Shown here: piece after piece, positions 8,782 to 16,825 of the stretch
Position numbering within the stretch: position 1 is the first letter of the stretch
Layout: every line of letters begins with the position of its first letter
Origin: Leyella lascolaii
Lineage (GTDB): Bacteria; Bacteroidota; Bacteroidia; Bacteroidales; Bacteroidaceae
Reading direction: 5' to 3'
Assembly (NCBI RefSeq): GCF_900079775.1
Contig: NZ_LT556038.1
Location: forward strand, 1 to 64,000
DNA: 64,000 nt
The notes under the pieces: model-generated
Databases searched by the model: none
Seen by the model: only the letters and a program-made list of their open reading frames with translations
What the model was told of the DNA's origin: nothing
Program-made: the position numbers and the translations under genes

Positions 8782-9690
8782 ATGAAGAAAATATTATTTC
8801 ATATCCCTGCGGCTTTGTGCCTTGCAATAGTGTTCGCGCTTGCGTCGTGCGAGCAGCCCGTGACTGGTGATGTAGATGACACGAAGGGTGAAGAACAGCT
8901 GTCGGAAGGCGACATTAACGTGAAATTCAATGTTTGCAACTTGGAGATGATGCCCTTTGACGACGCCGTTTATGCAGCCCGCAGGGTTACTGACATCCGT
9001 AAGGCTTGCACTCGTATTGAGGTTGCCGTGTTCAAGGGAGACCGCCGTGTGGCAATTGTGAGGCAGGATAAGGGTGATAAAGTTTTCGGACAAGTATCCC
9101 TGTCACTCGACGAAGGAGAATATACTGTAGTCGTGATAGCCCATAACGGTGAGGGAGCTGCAACGCTTACATCACCGAATGAGATAAAGTTCAAGGACAA
9201 CAAGGTCACTGACACGTTTTACTATTGCGGTGACATAACTGTTGACAGTGATTCATCCTACGATCTTACTCTCAAGCGTGCCGTTGCCATGGTGAGGTTT
9301 GTTGCGGAGGACAAGGTGCCGGCAGGAGTCAGAAGTATGAGGTTCTATTATACGGGCGGAAGCAGCACCTTCGACGCCGTGAACGGTTGTGGAAGTGTGA
9401 ACTCCCGTCAGACGGAAATACGCGATGTGTCCGACGCAGCCCATACGGCTTCATCACATTACGACATATACACTTTCCCGCATAGCGACAACCGCCCGCT
9501 CAACATCACGGTGACTGCGCTCAATTCCTCAGGTGGGATTGTCGATGAGCGTAAGTTTGAGGACGTGAAAGTAGAGCGTAACCAGATTACACGTTATTCA
9601 GGCATATTCTTCGGAGAGTCACCGGGTGCTGGACGGTGCATATCCATTACCGTTGACAATGAATGGACGCAGGTTGACTATTCTTATTGA
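8782..9690 (+). CDS. FimB/Mfa2-family fimbrial anchor lipoprotein
   Basis: 302 residues. A lipoprotein signal ends in LASC (Cys23). The rest has the layout of the FimB/Mfa2 family: an early beta-rich domain (TRIEVAVFKGDRRVAIVRQ, GEYTVVVIAHNG) and a transthyretin-like second domain with the block DLTLKRAVAMVRFVAED. In Porphyromonas these proteins anchor and limit the length of fimbriae. No fimbrillin or tip gene is next to it, so it is an orphan here. It has its own promoter and a hairpin just downstream, so it is monocistronic. Confidence 0.8.
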   Translation: MKKILFHIPAALCLAIVFALASCEQPVTGDVDDTKGEEQLSEGDINVKFNVCNLEMMPFDDAVYAARRVTDIRKACTRIEVAVFKGDRRVAIVRQDKGDKVFGQVSLSLDEGEYTVVVIAHNGEGAATLTSPNEIKFKDNKVTDTFYYCGDITVDSDSSYDLTLKRAVAMVRFVAEDKVPAGVRSMRFYYTGGSSTFDAVNGCGSVNSRQTEIRDVSDAAHTASSHYDIYTFPHSDNRPLNITVTALNSSGGIVDERKFEDVKVERNQITRYSGIFFGESPGAGRCISITVDNEWTQVDYSY

Positions 9691-9714
9691 GTCTTCATGC
9701 CTGTCTGTCTCACC

Positions 9715-9739
9715 ATTGGCGGTCGTCCGGACCGCCAAT
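9715..9739 (+). terminator. hairpin after the Mfa2-family gene
   Basis: A perfect 10-bp stem, ATTGGCGGTC (9715-9724) with GACCGCCAAT (9730-9739), 25 bases after the stop codon. The T tract is weak (CGCGTTTTCG). Confidence 0.55.
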
Positions 9740-10281
9740 CCGCGTTTTCGTCTGATTGTCCGCTCCCCATCCATCTTCCGCACTATTGTCGTCATAATGA
9801 TTCCGGATTTTTAACGATATAGCCGACGGAATGGCGTACAAAACCTAAGGGCAATATGTCATAAAGCCTTGTGCAATACTGATAAAGCATGACTGTTCGG
9901 AATAAAGGTGTCTTGTTCTTTATGCATTCGAAGGTAAATATTGCTGCGGTAATTTCAAATTGAAAAGAACATTAAAGCCGGTTTAGAGCATGATATAATA
10001 TAAGCTGTAATATACACCTTATTTAATATGGGCAGATTCTCATGCTTCATCCGTATTACATGCTGATGTCTGACGGTTTTTTTATTCATCTTTTGTATAA
10101 TACCAACACGTATAATCTGGAAAAGCGACAGGCTGACTTACGGCAGTAGCGAGGTGGAGGAACGAAGCTCCTATAACCGGATAACAAAGAAGTTTTGGCT
10201 GTCTGACGGCAGATTAAGGTTAAATCATAATGCTTCAGATTTAATTCATGTATATCATGACGGCAGATATGCATAATAAAT
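9740..10281. other. gene-free spacer
   Basis: 540 bases without a convincing coding frame, RNA gene or repeat. The open frames here are short, lack family features, and run through both strands equally. Confidence 0.6.
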
Positions 10282-10324
10282 GGAGTGCGTCCCAAGCTTT
10301 CCATTCACTTTTGGGACGCACTCC
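10282..10324 (-). terminator. terminator of the LRR protein gene
   Basis: A 14-bp perfect stem, GGAGTGCGTCCCAA (10282-10295) with TTGGGACGCACTCC (10311-10324), 34 bases after the stop of the minus-strand LRR gene. The minus strand continues with ATTTATTATG. The plus strand continues with TTTTC, so it may act both ways. Confidence 0.75.
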
Positions 10325-10358
10325 TTTTCAGACATCCGATGTTACGGATATTGTCAAA

Positions 10359-13325
10359 TTATCTTACAAGAATCTTCTTTGTGGCAGAGCCGATCTTAAC
10401 TACGTAAACGCCTTCGCGCACGCTGACAGAATATCTTCCTGATACTTCACCCTTGAATATCTGCTTGCCGCCAGGTGTGTAAATCTCTGCCGTCGTGGGC
10501 GAGTCTGTAGTGAATACAAGCTCATGGTAGCCACTCTCGACAGTTACTGTAGCGTCAGCGACTCCGTCTATTGAGGTTGAGATGGTGAACTGTACAAGTA
10601 CGTCGGTAGCCTTGGTGACAGTGAACTTGTTGTCTACGATAAGCTTGCCGTTGGCTTTTGCCGCAGCTGCCTTGTATCCTTCAGCCGGTATTGCCTCCAG
10701 CCTTATCACACTGTTCTTCATCACCTTGTCGCCGCTCTTCACCTCGCTGTTGTCCTCATTGTAGAGCTTCACTTCACCGTTGCTTGTCGGTATTATTGTG
10801 ACGTAGGCAAGGTCGCAGCCTGTGCCGTCGCCTTCAACGTCCAGCTTCCATCCCTTTGCTCTTGCAATGTCGCTTTCGGCATGGGATGCGTCGTTATCGT
10901 TGGCACTTCCTGACTCGTTAACCCACAGTGTGTTGGTTGTGCCATATCCTGAGCTTTGCACCTCTTTCCATTCGTTGAGCGAATAATAGAAGTGGTTCAG
11001 CGTACATGCGTCCCAACCGTTGTTTCCTACATATACCAGTGAGAGCTCCGTCTGGTTGCTTAGGTCAAGTCCGGTGAGGTTGTTGCTTTGTACAAGCAGT
11101 GTCCTCAGTTTCGTGTTGTTACTCAGTTCCAGCTCTGTCAGCTTGTTGCCATAGGCAGACAGCTCTTCCAGTTCGCTGTTGTTGCTAAGGTCAAGTGACG
11201 TGAGACTGTTGCCGCTCACGTTGAGCGTCTTCAGTCTTGGCATACCTGTCACATCCACTGTGTTAAAGTAGTTGCCTTGCAGTATGAGCTTCTCCACCTT
11301 GTCGCATGCCCCGAGGTTCATCTCTGAGAGAGCATTGTTCTTCAGGTCTATGTTCACCAGATCTTTCTGGTTCGACAGATTGAGGTCCTCAATGTAGTTC
11401 CCGTATGCTATGAGGTCGGTCAGCTTCGGATTGTTGGTCACGTCCAGACTCTCGAGTTCCGAGTATGCGCAGTCAAGGAACTCAAGGTCGGGCTGGTTGC
11501 TCACGTCAAGAGTACTGATTGCATTCATGTATGTCTTTAATGTGCGCAGTTTTCCGTTGTCGCTGATGTCTATGGCTGTTATCATGTTGTCAACACCGAA
11601 TCCCGAATAGCTTGAGAAGTCGGCGTAGGTCACGTTACCCTTTACAATGACCTTTGTGCCTGTCGTGCCGTTGTCGTTTACCACTGCTTTTACAGTTTTG
11701 CCTATGACGTAAGGTTGGGGTTCTCCGTCTCCCCAGTCAACGGTTATCTCCGTTCCGTCCTCGTCGGCGGCAAGGAAATACTGCTGCACCGCACCGCTCG
11801 GCACCGTCAGTGTGATGGTCGGCTCGGTAGCTTTTACGAATACTGGTTTCACCGTTGCGGCGGCTGACACTACGAATATGGTGTCTTCCACCAGTTGTCC
11901 GTTTACCTCCATGCCTGCGAGCTTGAAGCCTTCCGCGGGCACCTGTTTCACCGAGATGGGGTAGCCGGGTTTCACCTTCTCGCCAACGGCTGTCCAAGTC
12001 TTCAGGTCCTCGCCCATCTGAGTAAGCTCTACCGAGCCTTCTGCGGCTTGTTCCACGGTGAGTGCCACCGGCTCCATCGGTGCGCTGCCGTCACCCTGTA
12101 CGTCTGTTCTGTATTGGTATTCCTCGCCTGTTATAAGCTCTGTGTCTGAAGTCTCCACTCCCGGAATGCCGTCAATGTATACGTTTGTCCAGCGCGATTC
12201 GCTCATGTGCGGAGGCATGGCGGCAAACGTGAAGTTCAAGGTCTGCGGTGTCATCCGATTGTTGTAGCGCAGGTCAAGTCTTTTCAGACCGTTGTAACCT
12301 ATCTGGTCGTGCATGTCAAGAAACTCGATGGCTGTGTTTTTCGCGCTGACGTTAGCCAGATACAGCTTGCCTGTGAGGTCGAGACGTGCTATCTCCGTGC
12401 TGTCTATGGTTATGTTGCGCAGCAGCCCGAGCTTGCTTACGTCAAGCTTCTTTATTGCAGTGTTGCTTACATTCAGCTCTTGTATGTTCGTGTTGTTGTC
12501 TATGGCGAGTTTCGTCATCGGTGTATGGTCCACGCTGAGAGAGCGGAGCTTCTTGTTGTTCACAAGATTCAGCTCGGATATTTTTGTGTTCGATATTCTC
12601 AGCGCGTCCAGTTCCGGACATCCTGTTACGTCAATCTCGGATATCTCTATGTTGCCGCTGATTTCAAGACTGTTGAGTTTTGGATAGAAATCACCGATGG
12701 TAAGGTCCATCAGCGAACCGTTCTGTATGCTCAGATAGTTCAGCTCGGGCATGCTCTTTTCGTAGAAGTGCACTATGTCGCAGTCGTCCATGTGGACAGA
12801 CACCAGAGAGTTGTTGTCCGCGAAGACAACCGTAGACAGTTCCGGATTGCGGTTTATCGTGAAGCTCTCCAGTTTTTCCATAGCCATCAGGTTGAGCATG
12901 ACAATGTTGTTGTCGCTCAGGTCAAGCGATTTCAGATTGTCAAGACCTGTGAGGTCGGTGCCCTCATAGGTAAGCAGGTTCTTCTGGGCGTTGAGTCTTG
13001 TCAGAGTCTGCTCCACATAGAACGCTATCGAGGTTATCTGCTGCTCAGGCACGTCGAGCGTGTTTATAGCCCCGTATATGCGTACCGTGTCACCGAGAAG
13101 CTTGCCCTCGACGTCCGAGTTTGTTCCCCACCACGTCTTGGTGCCTTTCTTTACCTTTTTGCCGTCGCCGAAATCCACTATTATGGAGTCACCCTCCGTC
13201 GGTTCGACACTGAATGTGAACGTTGAGCCATAATCAAGGCTCGTGCCTATTTTCACCATCTTCTCTTGTGCGGAGAGGCAAAGAGATATGATGGCAAAGC
13301 CAAACATAAGTAACAATCTTTCCAT
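10359..13325 (-). CDS. large leucine-rich-repeat surface protein with type IX sorting domain
   Basis: 988 residues. A signal peptide ends near LSAQ (residue 20). Two blocks of leucine-rich repeats of the form LxxLDLSxNxIxxLxL (about residues 100-360 and 560-800) are separated by bacterial-repeat/InlB_B-like beta domains containing VTLTVEQAAEGSVEL-type text; another such domain follows the second block. The last ~70 residues (TAEIYTPGGKQIFKGEVSGR, ending VYVVKIGSATKKILVR) are a type A C-terminal sorting domain of the type IX system. That predicts export through the GldKLM/PorP machine encoded at 60-64 kb and surface attachment or release. The ligand is unknown; LRR proteins of this type bind host or bacterial proteins. 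Confidence 0.85.
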   Translation of the reverse strand: MERLLLMFGFAIISLCLSAQEKMVKIGTSLDYGSTFTFSVEPTEGDSIIVDFGDGKKVKKGTKTWWGTNSDVEGKLLGDTVRIYGAINTLDVPEQQITSIAFYVEQTLTRLNAQKNLLTYEGTDLTGLDNLKSLDLSDNNIVMLNLMAMEKLESFTINRNPELSTVVFADNNSLVSVHMDDCDIVHFYEKSMPELNYLSIQNGSLMDLTIGDFYPKLNSLEISGNIEISEIDVTGCPELDALRISNTKISELNLVNNKKLRSLSVDHTPMTKLAIDNNTNIQELNVSNTAIKKLDVSKLGLLRNITIDSTEIARLDLTGKLYLANVSAKNTAIEFLDMHDQIGYNGLKRLDLRYNNRMTPQTLNFTFAAMPPHMSESRWTNVYIDGIPGVETSDTELITGEEYQYRTDVQGDGSAPMEPVALTVEQAAEGSVELTQMGEDLKTWTAVGEKVKPGYPISVKQVPAEGFKLAGMEVNGQLVEDTIFVVSAAATVKPVFVKATEPTITLTVPSGAVQQYFLAADEDGTEITVDWGDGEPQPYVIGKTVKAVVNDNGTTGTKVIVKGNVTYADFSSYSGFGVDNMITAIDISDNGKLRTLKTYMNAISTLDVSNQPDLEFLDCAYSELESLDVTNNPKLTDLIAYGNYIEDLNLSNQKDLVNIDLKNNALSEMNLGACDKVEKLILQGNYFNTVDVTGMPRLKTLNVSGNSLTSLDLSNNSELEELSAYGNKLTELELSNNTKLRTLLVQSNNLTGLDLSNQTELSLVYVGNNGWDACTLNHFYYSLNEWKEVQSSGYGTTNTLWVNESGSANDNDASHAESDIARAKGWKLDVEGDGTGCDLAYVTIIPTSNGEVKLYNEDNSEVKSGDKVMKNSVIRLEAIPAEGYKAAAAKANGKLIVDNKFTVTKATDVLVQFTISTSIDGVADATVTVESGYHELVFTTDSPTTAEIYTPGGKQIFKGEVSGRYSVSVREGVYVVKIGSATKKILVR

Positions 13326-13830
13326 ACAAAAAATCTTAATTTTATGGTTTGTAAAAGAAAAATGTGTGAAAAATTTATAATAAACCGTTCAATGTGTAAT
13401 TTAATTAACATTTATTTAATCATAAATTAACATTCGGCTGTTTGGTATGGGAACACCATTTGATGCTTTGCGAACACTCCCTCGGATTGATGTATTTTTA
13501 CCGTCATATTTCAGGTTACATATCCATGCCGTTTCCCAGCGATATTATTACAGTCCGACAATCAAAAATCATGATTCTCCTATACATATTTTATATGGCA
13601 AATTTCCATCATCCATTATTGGATTATGTCTCGGTACAGAAATCAATATCTCGTGTAATCTTTAAAATATAGTAGCAATGTGAACAAGAAATATGTATCA
13701 ATTACTCCAGATGGGTAAAACCATAGGAAAACATATCTAACGTAATCCGCCAAATAGCACTGATTTATAGTTAATTATGAATAGAGGCCGTTTTTTGATT
13801 GGATAGTTATATTTGCCTAATTTGGGATAT
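13326..13830. other. gene-free spacer at the element's left flank
   Basis: About 500 AT-rich bases between the LRR gene and the integrase-side repeat. Short frames exist (for example 13442-13672) but resemble no family and overlap each other in two frames. It must contain the LRR gene promoter, but no clear TAnnTTTG box reads toward that gene. Confidence 0.5.
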
Positions 13831-13870
13831 AAAAGCACGCTTTTTGTCCCGTTTTTGTCCCGCCGTGAAT
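13831..13870. repeat. left copy of the element-end repeat (candidate attL or integrase arm sites)
   Basis: Contains a tandem 11-mer (tttttgtcccg twice, 13841-13862) followed by ccgtgaat. The 21 bases 13842-13862 recur exactly, in the same orientation, at 35054-35074. A related inverted copy (attcacgggacaaaagcgt) lies at 34959-34977. The position is 85 bases before the first integrase gene. It may be the recombination site itself or integrase-binding arm sites. Confidence 0.55.
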
Positions 13871-13946
13871 TATCTTTGTTGCGCTTGCAAGTGACTGATA
13901 TACAATATAGTAACAAATCCAAGAATCGGATAACACAGAAAAGAAA

Positions 13947-15110
13947 ATGGGACGAAAGAAGAAAGAAATCAAAATCAAGGAGCCTGTCCGCATACGAGAA
14001 AAGAGGCTCAACGATGGCAATGTAAGCCTGTATCTCGACATGTACTATCGTGGCGCAAGGAAGAAAGAGGGTCTGAAACTCTACCTCGTGCCTGAAACGG
14101 ATGCCGCCGCCAAGTTGCAGAACAGGAACACGCGCAAGCTGGCCGAGCAAATCAAGGCGCAACGCATCCTCGACATTCAGGAAAAGGGTCTTGTGAACTG
14201 GGAGGACGTGAAAAAGGCACGGATGACGCTCAGCGCATGGGTGGCGAAGTACACCGCCGAGGAAAATGGGCTAAGTCCGGCCAGCATGAGGTCGAAGCGG
14301 AACGCACAGGCAAGGGTGGAAGAATACCTATTATATATAGGCAAGCCGACCCTCGCCCTAAAAGAGGTTGACAAGGATTTCTGCAAGGGCTTCATCGCCT
14401 TTCTGAAAACCTGCACGTTCAACCAAGGCAAAAAGACGTTGAGCAGTACGACCTGCCGCATCTTTATGAACCGCCTTGCCGCTGCGCTGAACAAGGCCGT
14501 AAGCGAGGGAATGTTAGACCGCAATCCTTTCAAACTGTTGGAAACAAAGGAGAAGCCGCAGAAGCTGAGCGCCATGCGTGAGTTCCTGACCATTGAGGAA
14601 CTTCGTCAACTGATGGCCACGCCGTGCCGCTACGACATTGTGAAAAAGGCATTTCTGTTTTCCTGTTTCACCGGGTTACGGTACAGCGACATGATGACCT
14701 TGAAATGGAGCGAGATACACACGGCGGCGGACGGGAAGACGCTCTACATCGAGCATCAGCAGGTGAAAACCAAGAACACGGTGACGATACCGCTCTCCAA
14801 TGAAGCCTTGAAATGGATGCCCCGAAAGTCAAAGGATGACGACCGGGTTTTCCATCAGTTGCGCATCACCTCTACCACGGTGGAAGTAGTGTTGGGCGAA
14901 TGGATGCAGGAGGCCGGAATACAGAAGCACATCACCTACCATTGTAGCAGGCATACGGCGGCGACCCTGTTGCTGACCCTCGGCGCAGACCTCTACACGG
15001 TGAGCAAGATACTCGGACACCGAAGCATCCGCATGACCGAAGTCTATGCCAAGATAGTGGATAAGAAGAAAATCGAGACTATGAACCTCGTGAACAATAT
15101 GTTTGTATAA
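13947..15110 (+). CDS. tyrosine integrase 1
   Basis: 387 residues with the Bacteroidetes integrase layout: an N-terminal arm-binding domain (VRIREKRLNDGNVSLYLD), a core-binding SAM-like domain (~110-220), and a C-terminal catalytic domain. Catalytic residues are all visible: Arg in FTGLRYSD, Lys in VKTKNTV, HCSRH (His-x-x-Arg), His in LGHRS, and the Tyr nucleophile in TEVYAK. It probably integrates and excises the 13.8-35.1 kb element. It lies 23 bases upstream of a second integrase in the same direction. Confidence 0.92.
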   Translation: MGRKKKEIKIKEPVRIREKRLNDGNVSLYLDMYYRGARKKEGLKLYLVPETDAAAKLQNRNTRKLAEQIKAQRILDIQEKGLVNWEDVKKARMTLSAWVAKYTAEENGLSPASMRSKRNAQARVEEYLLYIGKPTLALKEVDKDFCKGFIAFLKTCTFNQGKKTLSSTTCRIFMNRLAAALNKAVSEGMLDRNPFKLLETKEKPQKLSAMREFLTIEELRQLMATPCRYDIVKKAFLFSCFTGLRYSDMMTLKWSEIHTAADGKTLYIEHQQVKTKNTVTIPLSNEALKWMPRKSKDDDRVFHQLRITSTTVEVVLGEWMQEAGIQKHITYHCSRHTAATLLLTLGADLYTVSKILGHRSIRMTEVYAKIVDKKKIETMNLVNNMFV

Positions 15111-15133
15111 CAAAAATCGAAAGGAAGAATTTT

Positions 15134-16291
15134 ATGAAAGTGGAAATCAAAGTGAGAATGTTGACTGCCGGAAACCGCAGCCTGTATCTGGAATACTACG
15201 AAACGGGCTTCCGCAAAAGAGAAAACCTGCACCTGTACCTTGTACCCGATGATGCGCCCAATGCAAGGAAACTCAACGAGCAGACCTACCGAAAGGCGCA
15301 GGAGATACAGGCGCAGCGCATCCTTACCCCTCCGTCATTCGAGAAGAAGCAAAAGACGGAAGAAAACGAAGCGGCCAAGACCATGACCTGGCTCCAGTGG
15401 TGTGGCGACTATGTGCGTTGCGCCATGCTGGACGGGAACTGCCCAAAGATGATACAGCACAAGGACGTTGTGCGCAGACGGATTGAGACTTATTTGAAAC
15501 GAGCCAAGAAAACGGATGTCCTGCTGAAAGACGTGGATAGGGATTTGGTAAGCGGCCTGTTCGGGTATATGCGCAATTACCGCAACCGTAAACAGATAAA
15601 GGCAAACGGCGGCAGACTGGCGGCTTACACCCTCGTACTGTTTGAGGAAACGGTAAAGGCCATCTTCAACAAGGCCGTGCGTGACGGACTGATGGCTTCC
15701 AATCCCGTTCAGGAACTTACAAGGGAGGAGCGTTTCCATGCGCCGGACAAGCACCGCGAATACCTGACGGCTGACGAACTGAAACGCTTTCTTGCCGTAG
15801 AGCCGCAAACCTATATGGAAGAAGTCGTGCAAAGGGCTTTCGGCTTCTCGTGCATGACGGGGCTTAGGCTCGGCGACATGCAACGGCTGCGGTGGAGCGA
15901 CATCAAGGACGTAAACGGCGTACAAACGGTGTCGGTCATCCAGTACAAGACCAAGCGGCCAGTTGCCGTACCGCTCAATGCGTTGGCTCTATCGTTGCTT
16001 CCTCCACGCCCCGAAAACGGAGAGGACGGCATCATCTTTCCGTTGGTGAAGAAGCCCGACAACGTGGCGAAGTACGTGCGCCGCATCAAGGACAAGGCAG
16101 GGATAGAAAAGGATTTCACCTATCACAGCAGCCGCCATTCGGCGGCAACGCTGGCGATAACGGCAGGTGCGGAACTCTACTCAGTCAGCAAGATTTTGGG
16201 GCATGGCAGCATCGCGTCAACGCAGGTTTACGCAAAGGTGAAAATGGAAAAGAAAGTTGAAGCAATGAACCTGACAAACGGTGTGTTCTAA
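15134..16291 (+). CDS. tyrosine integrase 2
   Basis: 385 residues, same architecture as integrase 1 but clearly divergent. Catalytic residues: Arg in MTGLRLGD, Lys in YKTKRPV, HSSRH, His in LGHGS, Tyr in TQVYAK. A good ribosome site (aaggaag) precedes the ATG by about 8 bases. Tandem integrase pairs occur in several Bacteroidetes mobile elements; whether both act in one reaction is not known from sequence. Confidence 0.92.
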   Translation: MKVEIKVRMLTAGNRSLYLEYYETGFRKRENLHLYLVPDDAPNARKLNEQTYRKAQEIQAQRILTPPSFEKKQKTEENEAAKTMTWLQWCGDYVRCAMLDGNCPKMIQHKDVVRRRIETYLKRAKKTDVLLKDVDRDLVSGLFGYMRNYRNRKQIKANGGRLAAYTLVLFEETVKAIFNKAVRDGLMASNPVQELTREERFHAPDKHREYLTADELKRFLAVEPQTYMEEVVQRAFGFSCMTGLRLGDMQRLRWSDIKDVNGVQTVSVIQYKTKRPVAVPLNALALSLLPPRPENGEDGIIFPLVKKPDNVAKYVRRIKDKAGIEKDFTYHSSRHSAATLAITAGAELYSVSKILGHGSIASTQVYAKVKMEKKVEAMNLTNGVF

Positions 16292-16358
16292 CTTGAATGA
16301 TAGCCCAAACAGGGGGTTGTTGAAATGACATCCCCCTATATTTGAAGTAGAAGTTGTT

Positions 16359-16387
16359 TAGGGGGTCGCTAAATCAACGACTCCCTA
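16359..16387 (+). terminator. hairpin after the integrase pair
   Basis: A 10-bp stem with one G-T pair, TAGGGGGTCG (16359-16368) and CGACTCCCTA (16378-16387), 68 bases after integrase 2. It separates integration genes from the defence operon. No long T tract. Confidence 0.5.
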
Positions 16388-16442
16388 TAATGATTCATAT
16401 TTATGGAGAAGAAATCATTTTTGTAAAAACACAACTCGTTGG

Positions 16443-16474
16443 TTGTGTTTTCTCGAATAATTGTATTACCTTTG
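16443..16474 (+). promoter_or_regulatory. promoter of the restriction-modification operon
   Basis: TACCTTTG (16467-16474) is a -7 box, with TTGT at 16443-16446 about 20 bases upstream. It lies 28 bases before the XRE regulator ATG and is the only good promoter ahead of hsdR. Confidence 0.7.
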
Positions 16475-16502
16475 CATCCAGACAAGATAAGGTAATCTTT
16501 CA

Positions 16503-16802
16503 ATGAATACAACGACAGATAAAATGCCTTGTATGGCTTTGGAAGCCGTAAAGCAGGAAACTGGTGTGAAACAGGATAAAAAGGATTGGGCGGAATATTC
16601 ACAGTTGATTGCCGCCGCCATGTCAAAACGGATGACGGAACTCGGCTTGACGCAACAGATGCTTGCCGAAAAGATGAACTGCACCCAGCAATACATATCC
16701 AAAGTGCTGAAAGGCAAAAAGAATATGTCGTTGGAAACCATTTGCAAGATAGAAAACGCATTGGGAATTGAGATTATCAGAAGTCTGAATGATAATAAGT
16801 AA
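16503..16802 (+). CDS. XRE-family helix-turn-helix regulator
   Basis: 99 residues. Residues ~35-95 form a Cro/C1-type HTH (KRMTELGLTQQMLAEKMNCTQQYISKVLKGK). It is the first gene of the operon, 23 bases ahead of hsdR. In this position it probably controls expression of the system, like a controller protein of restriction operons. That role is inferred from position. Confidence 0.85.
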   Translation: MNTTTDKMPCMALEAVKQETGVKQDKKDWAEYSQLIAAAMSKRMTELGLTQQMLAEKMNCTQQYISKVLKGKKNMSLETICKIENALGIEIIRSLNDNK

Positions 16803-16825
16803 CGCATAAAAGGTAGAACAGGAAT

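Noticed and set aside
13442..13672. Two overlapping ~75-codon frames left of the mobile element
   Set aside because: Both occupy the same bases in different frames, lack ribosome sites and look like AT-rich chance frames.
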